64,000 bases of DNA, from the NCBI GenBank assembly GCA_030426085.1, contig JAUHYW010000044.1, positions 18,684-82,683 of the forward strand. Direction: 5' to 3'. The DNA comes from a bacterium. Lineage in GTDB: Bacteria; Myxococcota_A; Bradymonadia; UBA7976; UBA1532. The notes beneath the pieces were generated by a model. That model saw nothing but the letters and a program-made list of their open reading frames with translations. It was not told the origin of the DNA and ran no database searches. Both the position numbers and the translations under genes were made by a program. Positions 8,788 to 17,710 of the stretch are shown here, in pieces (within the stretch, counting starts at the first letter, position 1; each line of letters opens with the position of its first letter).

Positions 8788-10461
8788 ATGTCGAAGGGGT
8801 CCCAACTCGTCGGACGGATTGTCGGCGGTCGCTATCGCATCGACGAGTTGATCGGCGAAGGCGGTTTCGGGCTCGTCTACCGCGGGACCCACCTCGACCT
8901 GGCGACACCGGTCGCCATCAAGATCACGACCGAAGAGCGCCCCGACCTGCTTGCCCGCTTCCGCCGAGAGGCCCGAGCACAGGACCGCATCAACAGCCGC
9001 TTCGTCGTGCGTCTACGGGACTTCGGGCGCGAGCCGGACGGGCTGCACTACCTGATTCAGAACTTCGTGCCCGGGCGCAGCCTGGAAGAGATCGTGGACT
9101 TCGACGGCCCGCTCACCCCGGCCCGGGCGGTGCGGCTGACCCGGCAGATCTGCTTCGCGCTCGAAGAAGCGCACCTGCGGGGGGTCATCCACCGAGACGT
9201 CAAGCCATCGAACATCATGGCGGTCGACACGCCGCGGGGCGAAGAGATCCGCCTGCTCGACTTCGGCATCGCGAAGATGCTCGACGAAGGCTCGAAAGAG
9301 CTCGGCCTGACCCGGACCGGCCAGATCTACGGCACGGTCGCCTACATGGCACCCGAGCAGCTCCAGGGCCGTCCGCCGGTCCCGGCGACCGATGTCTATG
9401 CTGTCTCCGGCACGCTCTTCACCCTCCTGACCGGCGAGTATCCCTATCGAGGCACGGTCAAGTCGGTCGCGATGCAACATCTGGTTGCGCCGTTGCCGAC
9501 GCTGCCCCAGGAGTGCCCCGGCCCCATCCTCGATCCCATCATCCAACGTGGCATGGGCAAGGAACCCCTCGACCGCTTCCGCACCGCGGGCGCGATGGAT
9601 CGCGCACTCGCCGAGGTGGAGCGCCGGCTGGTCGGGCTGCCCGCCCGGGCCGAGCCCGAGACGGTCGTCGACAGCGCCGCATTGGAGCAGATCGAGGAGT
9701 TGGATCCGAGGCTGCTTCAGCCCATCGACGGGGACTCGCGGGTCTGGGACGAGACCCGACGCGCCCGGATCTCGGCGCTGAGCCATCATCTGCGGGGTCA
9801 GCTCGACGAAGCCCGCACCGAAGCGCGCTGGGTGCGGGGGCACAATCGGCGGCAGCTCGTCATCGGCGTCGGCGGCGCGGCGCTCGTGGGGGTCCTGCTC
9901 GCCATCGCCGTCCACGGGCTCACCGCCGATCCCGTGGTTCCCCCAATGAGTGTACGGACAGCGCCGACCACAACCGCCCGACCAGCGCCCGAGGCCCAAC
10001 CAGAGTCGGTCGTCGCCCGACCGATCGAAGTGAAGCCCGCGGGCCCGGTCGAGATCCAGGTGCCACCGACACGCATCGCCGTCGAAGCCGCGGCGCCCGA
10101 CGAACCGTCAGCCGCTCGTGCGCCGGTGGAGCGCCGCAAGGTCGCGAAGAAGGTCCGGCCGAAGCCGCCCGAGTTCGCGCCGTCGCTGCGGCGGCCTCGC
10201 ACGGCAAAGCCGCTGCCCGAAGCGACCGGCAACCCCCCGCCCGCCGATGATGGGTACCTCAAGCTACTCGCAAAGCCGCCGGCCCGCGCCTCGATTCGTG
10301 GCCGTGATCTGGGCTGGACACCCGTTCTCAAGCACGCGCTGCCTCCAGGCACGTATACCGTCGATCTGAAACGGGATCAGTCGCCAAGCTACCGCGCCCG
10401 AGTCAGGGTGCGCATCGAGTCCGGCAAGACCCACTTCGAACGCTACACCCACCGTCCATAG
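8788..10461 (+). CDS. Membrane-anchored Ser/Thr protein kinase with PEGA tail
   Basis: A 557-residue Hanks-type kinase. The glycine loop is GEGGFGLV, the ATP-anchoring lysine is in PVAIK (K45), the catalytic loop is HRDVKPSN (H135-R136-D137) and the metal-binding DFG begins at D158; all catalytic residues are present, so it should be active. One transmembrane helix lies near residues 357-378 (LVIGVGGAALVGVLLAIAV), putting the kinase domain in the cytoplasm. A Pro/Ala-rich periplasmic linker then leads to a PEGA-like beta domain from about residue 488 to the end. I chose the ATG at 8788 because the domain begins soon after it; an upstream TTG at 8758 adds unremarkable residues. It may be independently transcribed from the retron operon. 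Its substrate is unknown. Confidence 0.93.
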   Translation: MSKGSQLVGRIVGGRYRIDELIGEGGFGLVYRGTHLDLATPVAIKITTEERPDLLARFRREARAQDRINSRFVVRLRDFGREPDGLHYLIQNFVPGRSLEEIVDFDGPLTPARAVRLTRQICFALEEAHLRGVIHRDVKPSNIMAVDTPRGEEIRLLDFGIAKMLDEGSKELGLTRTGQIYGTVAYMAPEQLQGRPPVPATDVYAVSGTLFTLLTGEYPYRGTVKSVAMQHLVAPLPTLPQECPGPILDPIIQRGMGKEPLDRFRTAGAMDRALAEVERRLVGLPARAEPETVVDSAALEQIEELDPRLLQPIDGDSRVWDETRRARISALSHHLRGQLDEARTEARWVRGHNRRQLVIGVGGAALVGVLLAIAVHGLTADPVVPPMSVRTAPTTTARPAPEAQPESVVARPIEVKPAGPVEIQVPPTRIAVEAAAPDEPSAARAPVERRKVAKKVRPKPPEFAPSLRRPRTAKPLPEATGNPPPADDGYLKLLAKPPARASIRGRDLGWTPVLKHALPPGTYTVDLKRDQSPSYRARVRVRIESGKTHFERYTHRP

Positions 10462-10469
10462 GCCGACCC

Positions 10470-11753
10470 TCAGGGCATCACATAGCGCACCCGCGCCCGG
10501 AAGTCCGGCGAGATGCCTTCGACCCACACGATCGCCACCCGGCCATCGGCCAGGGCGGTGATGGCCATCGGATACGGCGCCGCGTCGGCCTCGGTCGCCA
10601 CCGGCACCGGCTCACCCACCACCGCCGGATCCCCCGCGAGATCCACCCGCTGGAACCACAGCGCCGAGCGGCTGCCCTCGATCCGCCGGAACCACGCCAG
10701 CACTCCGCGGTCGCCGACCGCCGCCAGCCCCGGCTGGACGTCGATCGCGCCCCCGCCGATATCCAGGCGAGGCCCGACGATGGGATCCAGCGCGATGACC
10801 GTACCCCCGCCCCGCTCGACGTGACCCAGCAGCGCCGGCCGGGCGCCGCCCGCCATGCGCCCCGATCCCGCCGGGGCCGACAGCGACGGGCCCACCATCA
10901 GCAGCGGCGAGTCGCGCCAGGGCGCCGCCACCACTTCGCCGGCGCCCTGATCGCCCTCGCTCCAGGCGATCCAGATCGTGCCGTCGTCGCTCACCGCGAC
11001 GTCGGGATCGAGCTGCTGCACGCCGTCCAGCTCCTGCGACGCGGTCGGCCCCACCGGGTCGCCCTCGCCGTCGAGCCGCTGGCCGTACACCTGAAACGCC
11101 GACCGCGCCTCGACACCCCGGCTGCCGACGACCACGAAGCCCTCGTCGAGCGCGGCGACCTGCACCATCCACTGCCCGCCGCCGAACGGCGCCCCTTCGC
11201 GGGTGGTGACCAGCGGGCGCGAGGGGCCGCGGGGCGTGCCGTCGAGGTCGTAGAGCCGAGTGCGGGTGATCAGGTTGGGATCGGCGTCGCTCACGTCGTT
11301 GGTCCAGGCGAAGAGCACGCCCGACGGCCCCACCGCCACCGACGGATCGACGTCGCTGTGCACCGGATCCTCGCTGACTTCGAACGGCGGGATGGTGGCC
11401 CGGCCGTCGCAGCCGAGGCGGGTGGCCCACACGTCGAAGGTGCTCGCTCCTGGCGTCACTCGATTGTAGACCACCCACAGCCCCGCGCCGTCGGCGGCGA
11501 CCGCCGGGTGGATCTGTGTGCCTTCGCCCTCGGGGGCGAGCGGCAGCGTCACGTCCACCGGACCGCACGGCCCGGGGGCCATGTCGGGTGGTTCGGGCAG
11601 CGCATCGGGCGCGGCGTCGGCCGGCCCTTCATCCGGGCCGGCCTCTGGACCGACGCCGAGGTCGGCCCCGCCGTCCACCCCCTCCCCGTCGCCGCCGCTC
11701 CCCCCGACGCACCCGGCCAGACCCAGAGTCACGATCCAGAGCCATCGCTTCAT
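10470..11753 (-). CDS. Lipoprotein with beta-propeller-like repeats
   Basis: The start is the ATG giving MKRWLWIVTLGLAGC, a classic lipoprotein signal with lipobox LAGC; in-frame codons upstream lack signal character. After the lipidated Cys comes a Gly/Asp/Pro/Ala linker of about 45 residues, then repeating strands with phrases such as PAVAADGAGLWVVYNR, PSVAVGPSGVLFAWTN and PDVAVSDDGTIWIAWS, spaced about 50-60 residues. These resemble beta-propeller blades of secreted bacterial proteins. It is the last gene of a minus-strand series beginning with the multihaem cytochrome at 17531, 48 bp after the CoA ligase, so it may be co-transcribed. It converges with the kinase gene with only 8 bp between the stops. 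Function unknown; probably exposed on the outer membrane or in the periplasm. Confidence 0.8.
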   Translation of the reverse strand: MKRWLWIVTLGLAGCVGGSGGDGEGVDGGADLGVGPEAGPDEGPADAAPDALPEPPDMAPGPCGPVDVTLPLAPEGEGTQIHPAVAADGAGLWVVYNRVTPGASTFDVWATRLGCDGRATIPPFEVSEDPVHSDVDPSVAVGPSGVLFAWTNDVSDADPNLITRTRLYDLDGTPRGPSRPLVTTREGAPFGGGQWMVQVAALDEGFVVVGSRGVEARSAFQVYGQRLDGEGDPVGPTASQELDGVQQLDPDVAVSDDGTIWIAWSEGDQGAGEVVAAPWRDSPLLMVGPSLSAPAGSGRMAGGARPALLGHVERGGGTVIALDPIVGPRLDIGGGAIDVQPGLAAVGDRGVLAWFRRIEGSRSALWFQRVDLAGDPAVVGEPVPVATEADAAPYPMAITALADGRVAIVWVEGISPDFRARVRYVMP

Positions 11754-11801
11754 GTCCGTCCTCCCCATGGCATCGACCCATGACACGGGCGACCCCGTGG
11801 C

Positions 11802-13358
11802 TCACCCATCGCGCAGCTTGAACCGCTGGAGCTTGCCGGTCGCCGTGCGGGGCAGCGCGTCGACGAAGGTCACCCACCGGGGCCGTTTGTAGGATGCCAG
11901 TCGGGCGCGCACGAACGCGATCAGCGCCGCGCCCAGAGCCTCGTCGGCCACCGCGCCCGCCCGCAGCATCACGAACGCCTTCGGCTTGTCGAGCCCGTCG
12001 TGGTCGGGGTGGGCGATGACCCCGCACTCGAGCACCGCCGGGTGTTCGAGCAGCGCGTCTTCGACCTCGAACGGCGAGACCCAGATGCCACCGACCTTCA
12101 TGAGATCGTCGCCCCGCCCGCCGTAGGTGTAGTAGCCATCGGCGTCGCGGCGGTACATGTCACCGGTCCGCATCCAATGCCCGCGGAAGGTCGCCTTGGT
12201 GCGTTCGCGCTGGTTCCAATACATCATCGCGGTCGTCGGCCCGCCGACCTCGAGGTGACCCAGCTCACCGTCGGGGACCGGGCGGCCGGCGTCGTCCACC
12301 AGCCGCACGTCATAGCCCTCCACGACCCGGCCGGTGGTGCCGGGGCGCACCTCGCCGATGCGATTGCTGATGTAGATGTGAAGCGCCTCGGTCGAGCCGA
12401 TGCCATCCAGGATGTCGAGCCCGGTGCGTCGCCGCCAGCGGTCGAGCAGCGCCGCGGGCAGCGGCTCGCCGGCAGACGTGCAGATCCGCAGGCTCGACGC
12501 CCCCGGCGCGGGCAGGCCGCCGTCGGCCGCGAGCAGCATGCCATACAGGGTGGGGACCCCGTAGAACACGGTCGGCCGATGGCGCGCGAGCACGTCGCAG
12601 ACGGCGGCCGCGGTGGGGCGCCCTTCGAGCAGCACGGTGGTCGCGCCGACCGCCATCGGGAAGGTCAGCCCGTTGCCGAGCCCATAGGCGAAGAACAGCT
12701 TGGCAGCCGAGAAGACGACGTCGTCCGCCTTCAGCGCCAGCACCGGGATGGCATACAGATCAGCGGTGGCGACGAGGTGGCTGTGCGCGTGCACCGCGCC
12801 CTTGGGGCGGCCGGTGGTGCCCGAGGTGTAGAGCCAGAAGGCCATGTCCCCAGCGCGGGTCGCGGCGAAGCCCTCGGCGGGCTTCGCCTCGGCGAGCGCG
12901 TCGGCCAGATCGAGCTGCCCGGGCACCGGCCCACCCGAGCCGGTCGAGACGAAGACGTGCTCCAGGTGGGGCAGCGCATCGAGCAGGGGCGCGAAGACCG
13001 GCCACAGGCCGGCCGAGACAACGAGCGCCCGGGCCCGGCTGTCGGCGAGGATGTAGGCGTAATCTTTGGCGGTCAGGCGGGTGTTGAGGGGGATGGGCAC
13101 CGCCCCGTGCTGCATCGCGCCGAGGAAGGCCGTCGGGAAGTCGATCGTGTCGTCGAGGCACAGCGCGACCCGATGCTCGGGGGGCACGCCGCGGGCGGCG
13201 AGGGCGCCGGCGAAGCGAGCGCAGCGATCGGCGAGGGCGGCGTAGGTCCACGGGCCGGCGTGGTCGATGAAGGCCACCCGCGCCCGGCGCTCGGGGGTCA
13301 GGTTGCGGCCGAGGAGCTGCTCGGCGGCGTTGCAGGCGTCGGCGAACTCGGGGGGCAT
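11802..13358 (-). CDS. Benzoate-CoA-ligase-family AMP-forming acyl-CoA synthetase
   Basis: A 518-residue ANL-superfamily enzyme, expected to adenylate a carboxylic acid with ATP and transfer it to CoA. The start ATG follows a GCAGGAG ribosome-binding site. The N-terminus (NAAEQLLGRNL...VAFIDHAGPWTYAAL) resembles the benzoate-CoA ligase family closely. The P-loop LYTSGTTGRPKG, the motif GIGSTEALHIYISN, the hinge region YTYGGRGDDLMKVGG and the C-terminal catalytic lysine in TATGKLQRFKLR are all present and intact. Aryl substrates (benzoate or a substituted benzoate) are likely but not certain. It follows two cytochrome lipoprotein genes on the same strand after a 73-bp gap, which may reflect chance or a linked catabolic/respiratory role. 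Confidence 0.88.
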   Translation of the reverse strand: MPPEFADACNAAEQLLGRNLTPERRARVAFIDHAGPWTYAALADRCARFAGALAARGVPPEHRVALCLDDTIDFPTAFLGAMQHGAVPIPLNTRLTAKDYAYILADSRARALVVSAGLWPVFAPLLDALPHLEHVFVSTGSGGPVPGQLDLADALAEAKPAEGFAATRAGDMAFWLYTSGTTGRPKGAVHAHSHLVATADLYAIPVLALKADDVVFSAAKLFFAYGLGNGLTFPMAVGATTVLLEGRPTAAAVCDVLARHRPTVFYGVPTLYGMLLAADGGLPAPGASSLRICTSAGEPLPAALLDRWRRRTGLDILDGIGSTEALHIYISNRIGEVRPGTTGRVVEGYDVRLVDDAGRPVPDGELGHLEVGGPTTAMMYWNQRERTKATFRGHWMRTGDMYRRDADGYYTYGGRGDDLMKVGGIWVSPFEVEDALLEHPAVLECGVIAHPDHDGLDKPKAFVMLRAGAVADEALGAALIAFVRARLASYKRPRWVTFVDALPRTATGKLQRFKLRDG

Positions 13359-13431
13359 GGGGGCTCCTGCGGGCGGTGACCGTCCGGCGAGTATCCCCCA
13401 TCCGAGCCCGGCGATCGAGCCGGTCGCCCGG

Positions 13432-14385
13432 TCAGAACTCGCCTTCGAGCCAGCGCAGCAACCGGATGAACCGGGGGTCGTCCCGGCCCTGATATACCTG
13501 CCGACCCCCGTGGGGCTGCTCGATGGGCTTGAGCAGCAACGGCGAGCGCAGGACATCGCCGGGGCGCACGAACCACTGGGTGGAGAGGAAGTTCCACCGG
13601 GTGGCGCAGTCGTCGCCTTCGGTCATCAGCCAGTAGCCATCGCCGCTGCCATCGGCCACATGGCACCCGGCGGTGGCGCAGTCGGCGACGAGCAGGTCGT
13701 CGATCGGCGGGCCCTCGGCCGACGGCTCGGCGTAGGCCGCCCAGAAGCCGGCCGAGTAGCCCAGCTCGCTGGTCGGGCCGGGCAGCGCCTCGCACGCCAC
13801 GAGGCCGCCCTCGATCGGGCCATCGTCGCCCCCGTCCGGGCCGACGCCCCCGTCCCCGCAGTCATCGGCCGGGGCGGCGACGGGCGGCGCGGCCCACGCG
13901 ATCAGCGCGTCGACCAGGGGCTGACTCGGGGCCAGACCGGTGCCCGCGTGGTAGGTGATGAGCACGCTCTGCTCGGGCGCGTCGAAGTCCATGAAGCCCG
14001 CCGCCTCGTCTCGGTTCTGCGCGTGCTGCGCGTCATCGAAGCCAGCGGGGTCGCCGGCGACCAGCGCGAAGGCACCGCCGCCAGCGCCCGGTGTGTGGCA
14101 TGCGGAGCACTCGACGTACAACCTGCCCTGCACGCGCTCGACGAAGGGCTCGAGGGCCCCCGGCTCGACCGGCACGCCCATGTCACAGGTGGGCGGTGGG
14201 GGTGGAGCCATGTCGGCGTCAGGATCACTATCCACCGCCATGTCCATGTCGGGGTCGGGGCCACCCGGCCCGGCTTCGGGCTGCGCGCCGCAGCCGTTGG
14301 GATCGATGCAGATGGGACCCTTCTCGCACCCGACCAGCGCGAGGACCGTCAGCGATACGATGAGTCCATGACATGGTCGACCCAT
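13432..14385 (-). CDS. c-type cytochrome-like lipoprotein
   Basis: A 317-residue protein starting MGRPCHGLIVSLTVLALVGC, with lipobox LVGC and a short Asp/Pro/Met linker. One canonical haem site, CSACH, sits in a cytochrome-like context (GRLYVECSACHTPGAGGGAF), and a second CATAGCH (CX4CH) lies further on, a spacing that can hold haem in some multihaem proteins. The C-terminus (VYQGRDDPRFIRLLRWLEGEF) resembles the end of a cytochrome domain in which residues close over the haem. It starts 26 bp after the multihaem lipoprotein gene stops and is very likely co-transcribed with it. Likely role: periplasmic or outer-membrane electron transfer. Number of haems bound is inference. Confidence 0.8.
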   Translation of the reverse strand: MGRPCHGLIVSLTVLALVGCEKGPICIDPNGCGAQPEAGPGGPDPDMDMAVDSDPDADMAPPPPPTCDMGVPVEPGALEPFVERVQGRLYVECSACHTPGAGGGAFALVAGDPAGFDDAQHAQNRDEAAGFMDFDAPEQSVLITYHAGTGLAPSQPLVDALIAWAAPPVAAPADDCGDGGVGPDGGDDGPIEGGLVACEALPGPTSELGYSAGFWAAYAEPSAEGPPIDDLLVADCATAGCHVADGSGDGYWLMTEGDDCATRWNFLSTQWFVRPGDVLRSPLLLKPIEQPHGGRQVYQGRDDPRFIRLLRWLEGEF

Positions 14386-14411
14386 GAGCCACCCCCTCGT
14401 CTGCCCGCCGC

Positions 14412-17400
14412 TCACTGGGCGAGCTCGACGGCGGTGCCCTGGGGCTGGCCGTCGGCGTCGAGCCAGCCGTCGAGCACGATGCCGGTGTTGGCGATGTCGT
14501 CCCCGCCGATGAGCCGCTGGAGCGTCGTCGCGCCGAGCGGCCCCGCCATCTGCCCGTTGCTCGCCCCGGCGCGGCTGGCCCGACCATCCCGATCCTGCAA
14601 GAGCGGGTGGGCGCTCGAGCTGTTGGGCACCCCATTGAACTGCACGATGCGGTCGAGGTCGTAGACCACCGCGTTCACCAGGTCGGCGAAGAGGTCGGCC
14701 GGCGCCTGCTCGTTGCAGTTCTCCCGGTCGGCGCGGGCGTCGAGCGGGTTGACCGGGCACCCGTTGGCGTCGAAGAGGAACAGCCCGGTCCCCTGCCCCG
14801 CCATCATGCGCACGAAGAACGGCGAGTTGAGCTGGTTGCCGGTGTTCTGCCCGATGTGGGTCTGCAAGACGTCGAAGTCGATGTCGGCGAACGCCTGATT
14901 GTCATAGGCCTCCACGAAGGCATCGTACTCGGCGATGACCGCGGCGTCGTCGAGCATGGCCCTGTTGACGTGGCACCCGACGCAATAGGTCGGGCCCTCG
15001 TTGCTGCCATCGACCGCGCCCCGGATGGAGTGGGGCATCATCTGGTTCATGCTCAGCGCCGGGAAGTCGTTGCGGCCGCCGTTGGCCGGGTTGTTGCCCT
15101 CACCGAGCCGGTCGGAGAACACGAAGACATCCGAGGTCTGGCCGTTGCGATCGACCGTGCGCCAGAACACCTTCTCGGCCGGCGAGATCTTGGTGATCGC
15201 CCCCCGGCTGTTGACCCCGAGGTACTGCATGACCGGGCTCTGGTAGACGAAGTCGGCGTTGGCCTCGTCGAGCAGGATGCGCTCCCCGGTGATGTTGCTG
15301 AAGTGATATTCGCCCGGGTCGGCGTCGTACTGCGTCGCGAGGTGGCACCCGATGCAGTTGTTGGTCCACGACGCGTGGCACGAGGCGCAGTCCATCGTCT
15401 CGAGGTGGCTGAAGCCCCGGTTGAGCACCGGATCGCCCTGGAGCGGGCCGATGCCGGTGGCCTGATCGCCGTCGGCGGCGCCCATGGCATACGACGCCTC
15501 GGGGCTGTACAGCGCCTGGGAGGTGATGGGATGGGTCCGCTGGCTCAGGACCGTCACGTCCCGGGTCTGGGGCACGTAATGCCGGGCCTTGTCGAGCCGG
15601 CTGGTGAGCCAGAAGTGGCCGTCGGCGCCCTGGGTGACATGGCGCAGCACGTTGCCCCGGCGGTCGACGGCGCACTCGGCGGCGTCCCCGTCGTAGGTGG
15701 TGCAGGGGGCGGTGGCGGCGAAGCTCTGCACGGTGCCATGGCACGACTCGCACTGGATGGCGGTGGCCTGATCCTGCCGGCTGCGGATCTGACCCGACGT
15801 CGGGTCGCCGGCCGTGCCCCCGTGCAGGTCCCGGCTGCCGTGGCAGTCGATGCAGCCCATGCCCCGCTCGTAGTGGATGTCGGGCGGGGTGTCGTCCCGC
15901 CCGTCGCCGTCGTAGTCCTCGTCGAGGATGTACTCGTTCGCGTTGCGCCCGTTGAACTCGGTGTTGCCCACCGCCGGGTTGTACAGCCGCTGGTCCTGGG
16001 CGGTGTTCTGGAAGGTGTCGGGGTTGGCCGGGTACTGGAGGTCGTCGGTCAGATCCTGGTTCTGGTCCAGCCGGATGCCCCAGAACTGGAGCACGGTGCG
16101 GTTGCTGCCCTGGTGGCAGCCGACGCACGCCCGATCGCTGATGCCGCGCACGAAGGCGCCGCCGGGCAGCACCTTGGCCACGTTGCGGATCTGGTGGGCC
16201 TCGACGTGGGCCCGCTCGCCGGGCGCGATCTGATCGGGGTTGGCCGGCTCGTCGAGCGGCACGTTGGGGTCGAAGCCCCGGTGGCGGCCGTCGTAGCTGT
16301 ACTCCATGTGGCACGCGGTGCAGCCCGAGGAGCGGAAGTCGGCGTAGCGGTTGTTGTCGCCGGCGCTCCACAGGTGGCAGTTGCCGCAGGTGATGCTGAC
16401 CTGCTCGTCGATCAGCGCTTCGAGCGGGCTGCCGGCCCGGATCCGGTTGGGCTTGAGCGGGTCGAGGTCGTCGTCGATGACATGGTTGGCGAGCGTCGCC
16501 GCGTCGTAGATCGCGTTGTTGAGCATCGGGCCGTTGAACTGGGCCAGCTCGGGCTGCTCGGCGAGCCGGCCGACCTCGCCGGTGTCGGCGTCGGCGGCGT
16601 TGTACCCCGGGTTCTGCACCGCTCGGGGCGCCGAGTCGGCGAGGCTGTCGCCGTCGCGATCGACCCGATGCTCGGGGATGCGGTTGTCGACGCCCACGAG
16701 GAAGCGCGTCGCCGAGAAGAGGCCGGTGGTGGTGGCGAGCACCGATCGGGGCACCCACTGGGCGTGCTCGTCGCCGTGGCAGCCCTGCATGCCGCAGCCG
16801 CGGCCGGCGGAGACGACGCGCAGATCGCCGGGGTTGACGAACTGGAGGTAGTCGAGGTTGGTGACCGGATCGCCGTCGGGGTCGAGGTAGGGGTCGGGCC
16901 CGAGGCGGTCGATCCCGGCGAGGGTGCGGCGGTTGAAGTCGGCGAGGAAGTCGTTCGCCCGCTGGTTGCGATCGCCGATGGCGGGCGGCGGCGGGACGTG
17001 GCTGCCAAGGCGCCCGGCGCCCCCGGGGTCGCCGCCGTGGCAGCCCTCGCAGGTGATGTACTGCGCGCCGGGGAACGGGTGGGGGTTCGAGATGCCGTCG
17101 CCGCTGTAGGCCGGATCACCCGGGGCGGCCCCGTTGTGGCACGCCATGCAGGTCGAGACCTGCTGCACCGGGGGCTCGACGATCGGCTCACCCTCCGGGG
17201 GCGGGCACGGGGGCGAGGGCTCGTTGCAGAAGCGCACGTCGGCGTCGCAGCAGGCGAGGCGGTGCTGGAGGTAGTCCGGCTGGTCGACCGCGCAGACGTC
17301 GAAGTCGGCGCACGCGTAGCACGCGCCTTCGAAGGTGTGCTCGTCGGGGCCGCAGACCACCGCGGCGTCGGGCTCCGGATCGGGGTCGGGCATGCCGGCC

Positions 17401-17531
17401 TCGGGCATGCCCGCCTCGGGCGTCGGGGGGCCGCCGTCCGGATCGGGCAGCGGCTCGAAGCCCCGCTCCTCGCTGCACGCGGCGAGCAGGCACAGGCCGA
17501 TGAGCGGCCAGAGATGACGTGATGGTCTCAT
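14412..17531 (-). CDS. Multihaem c-type cytochrome lipoprotein (ten CXXCH plus one CX4CH)
   Basis: A 1039-residue outer-envelope protein. The signal MRPSRHLWPLIGLCLLAAC carries lipobox LAAC and is followed by a Pro/Asp/Glu linker and a Cys-rich segment. Ten canonical haem motifs occur in order: CMACH, CEGCH, CGNCH, CTACH, CVGCH, CIDCH, CESCH, CASCH, CIGCH, CVGCH. A CGMQGCH (CX4CH) lies between the second and third. Spacing is irregular, unlike the OmcS or MtrC patterns I know. An electron-transfer or multihaem reductase role is likely. Its own promoter should lie in the 179-bp divergent gap to the glycosylase-like gene, and it heads the series continuing to 10470. Confidence 0.92.
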   Translation of the reverse strand: MRPSRHLWPLIGLCLLAACSEERGFEPLPDPDGGPPTPEAGMPEAGMPDPDPEPDAAVVCGPDEHTFEGACYACADFDVCAVDQPDYLQHRLACCDADVRFCNEPSPPCPPPEGEPIVEPPVQQVSTCMACHNGAAPGDPAYSGDGISNPHPFPGAQYITCEGCHGGDPGGAGRLGSHVPPPPAIGDRNQRANDFLADFNRRTLAGIDRLGPDPYLDPDGDPVTNLDYLQFVNPGDLRVVSAGRGCGMQGCHGDEHAQWVPRSVLATTTGLFSATRFLVGVDNRIPEHRVDRDGDSLADSAPRAVQNPGYNAADADTGEVGRLAEQPELAQFNGPMLNNAIYDAATLANHVIDDDLDPLKPNRIRAGSPLEALIDEQVSITCGNCHLWSAGDNNRYADFRSSGCTACHMEYSYDGRHRGFDPNVPLDEPANPDQIAPGERAHVEAHQIRNVAKVLPGGAFVRGISDRACVGCHQGSNRTVLQFWGIRLDQNQDLTDDLQYPANPDTFQNTAQDQRLYNPAVGNTEFNGRNANEYILDEDYDGDGRDDTPPDIHYERGMGCIDCHGSRDLHGGTAGDPTSGQIRSRQDQATAIQCESCHGTVQSFAATAPCTTYDGDAAECAVDRRGNVLRHVTQGADGHFWLTSRLDKARHYVPQTRDVTVLSQRTHPITSQALYSPEASYAMGAADGDQATGIGPLQGDPVLNRGFSHLETMDCASCHASWTNNCIGCHLATQYDADPGEYHFSNITGERILLDEANADFVYQSPVMQYLGVNSRGAITKISPAEKVFWRTVDRNGQTSDVFVFSDRLGEGNNPANGGRNDFPALSMNQMMPHSIRGAVDGSNEGPTYCVGCHVNRAMLDDAAVIAEYDAFVEAYDNQAFADIDFDVLQTHIGQNTGNQLNSPFFVRMMAGQGTGLFLFDANGCPVNPLDARADRENCNEQAPADLFADLVNAVVYDLDRIVQFNGVPNSSSAHPLLQDRDGRASRAGASNGQMAGPLGATTLQRLIGGDDIANTGIVLDGWLDADGQPQGTAVELAQ

Positions 17532-17601
17532 GAATTACTCCCCGAAAAGGATGCCACTGTGGTGCCCTCTCAGGTTGTAGACGTCGGCGATGCGAGATGC
17601 G

Positions 17602-17619
17602 ATTACACGCGCATTACAC
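17602..17619. promoter_or_regulatory. Direct repeat ATTACAC spaced 11 bp between divergent genes
   Basis: The intergenic gap 17532-17710 separates the multihaem cytochrome (minus) from the glycosylase-like gene (plus) and is much richer in A/T than the flanks. ATTACAC occurs at 17602-17608 and 17613-17619, one helical turn apart, so a protein could bind both on one DNA face. A TATGCT/TATCCT stretch near 17668-17680 could serve as a -10 element for the plus-strand gene. Assignment as an operator is inference. Confidence 0.35.
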
Positions 17620-17710
17620 AGGCATTTCAGCGGCATCTCACCCGCGGGCAGTGTTCGGTGGACGGGTATGCTATCCTGCCATCCGACGATCACCTCCGAC
17701 CCGAGTCGAC

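Noticed and set aside
8788..10461. Ser/Thr kinase as a fourth retron component
   Set aside because: It has its own start after a 73-bp gap with a hairpin, and I know of no kinase in this retron type; adjacency alone is not enough.
14607..17522. Plus-strand frame of about 970 codons opposite the multihaem cytochrome
   Set aside because: It is antisense to a gene with ten intact CXXCH motifs and encodes a Val/Gly/Ala/Arg-rich chain without recognisable features.
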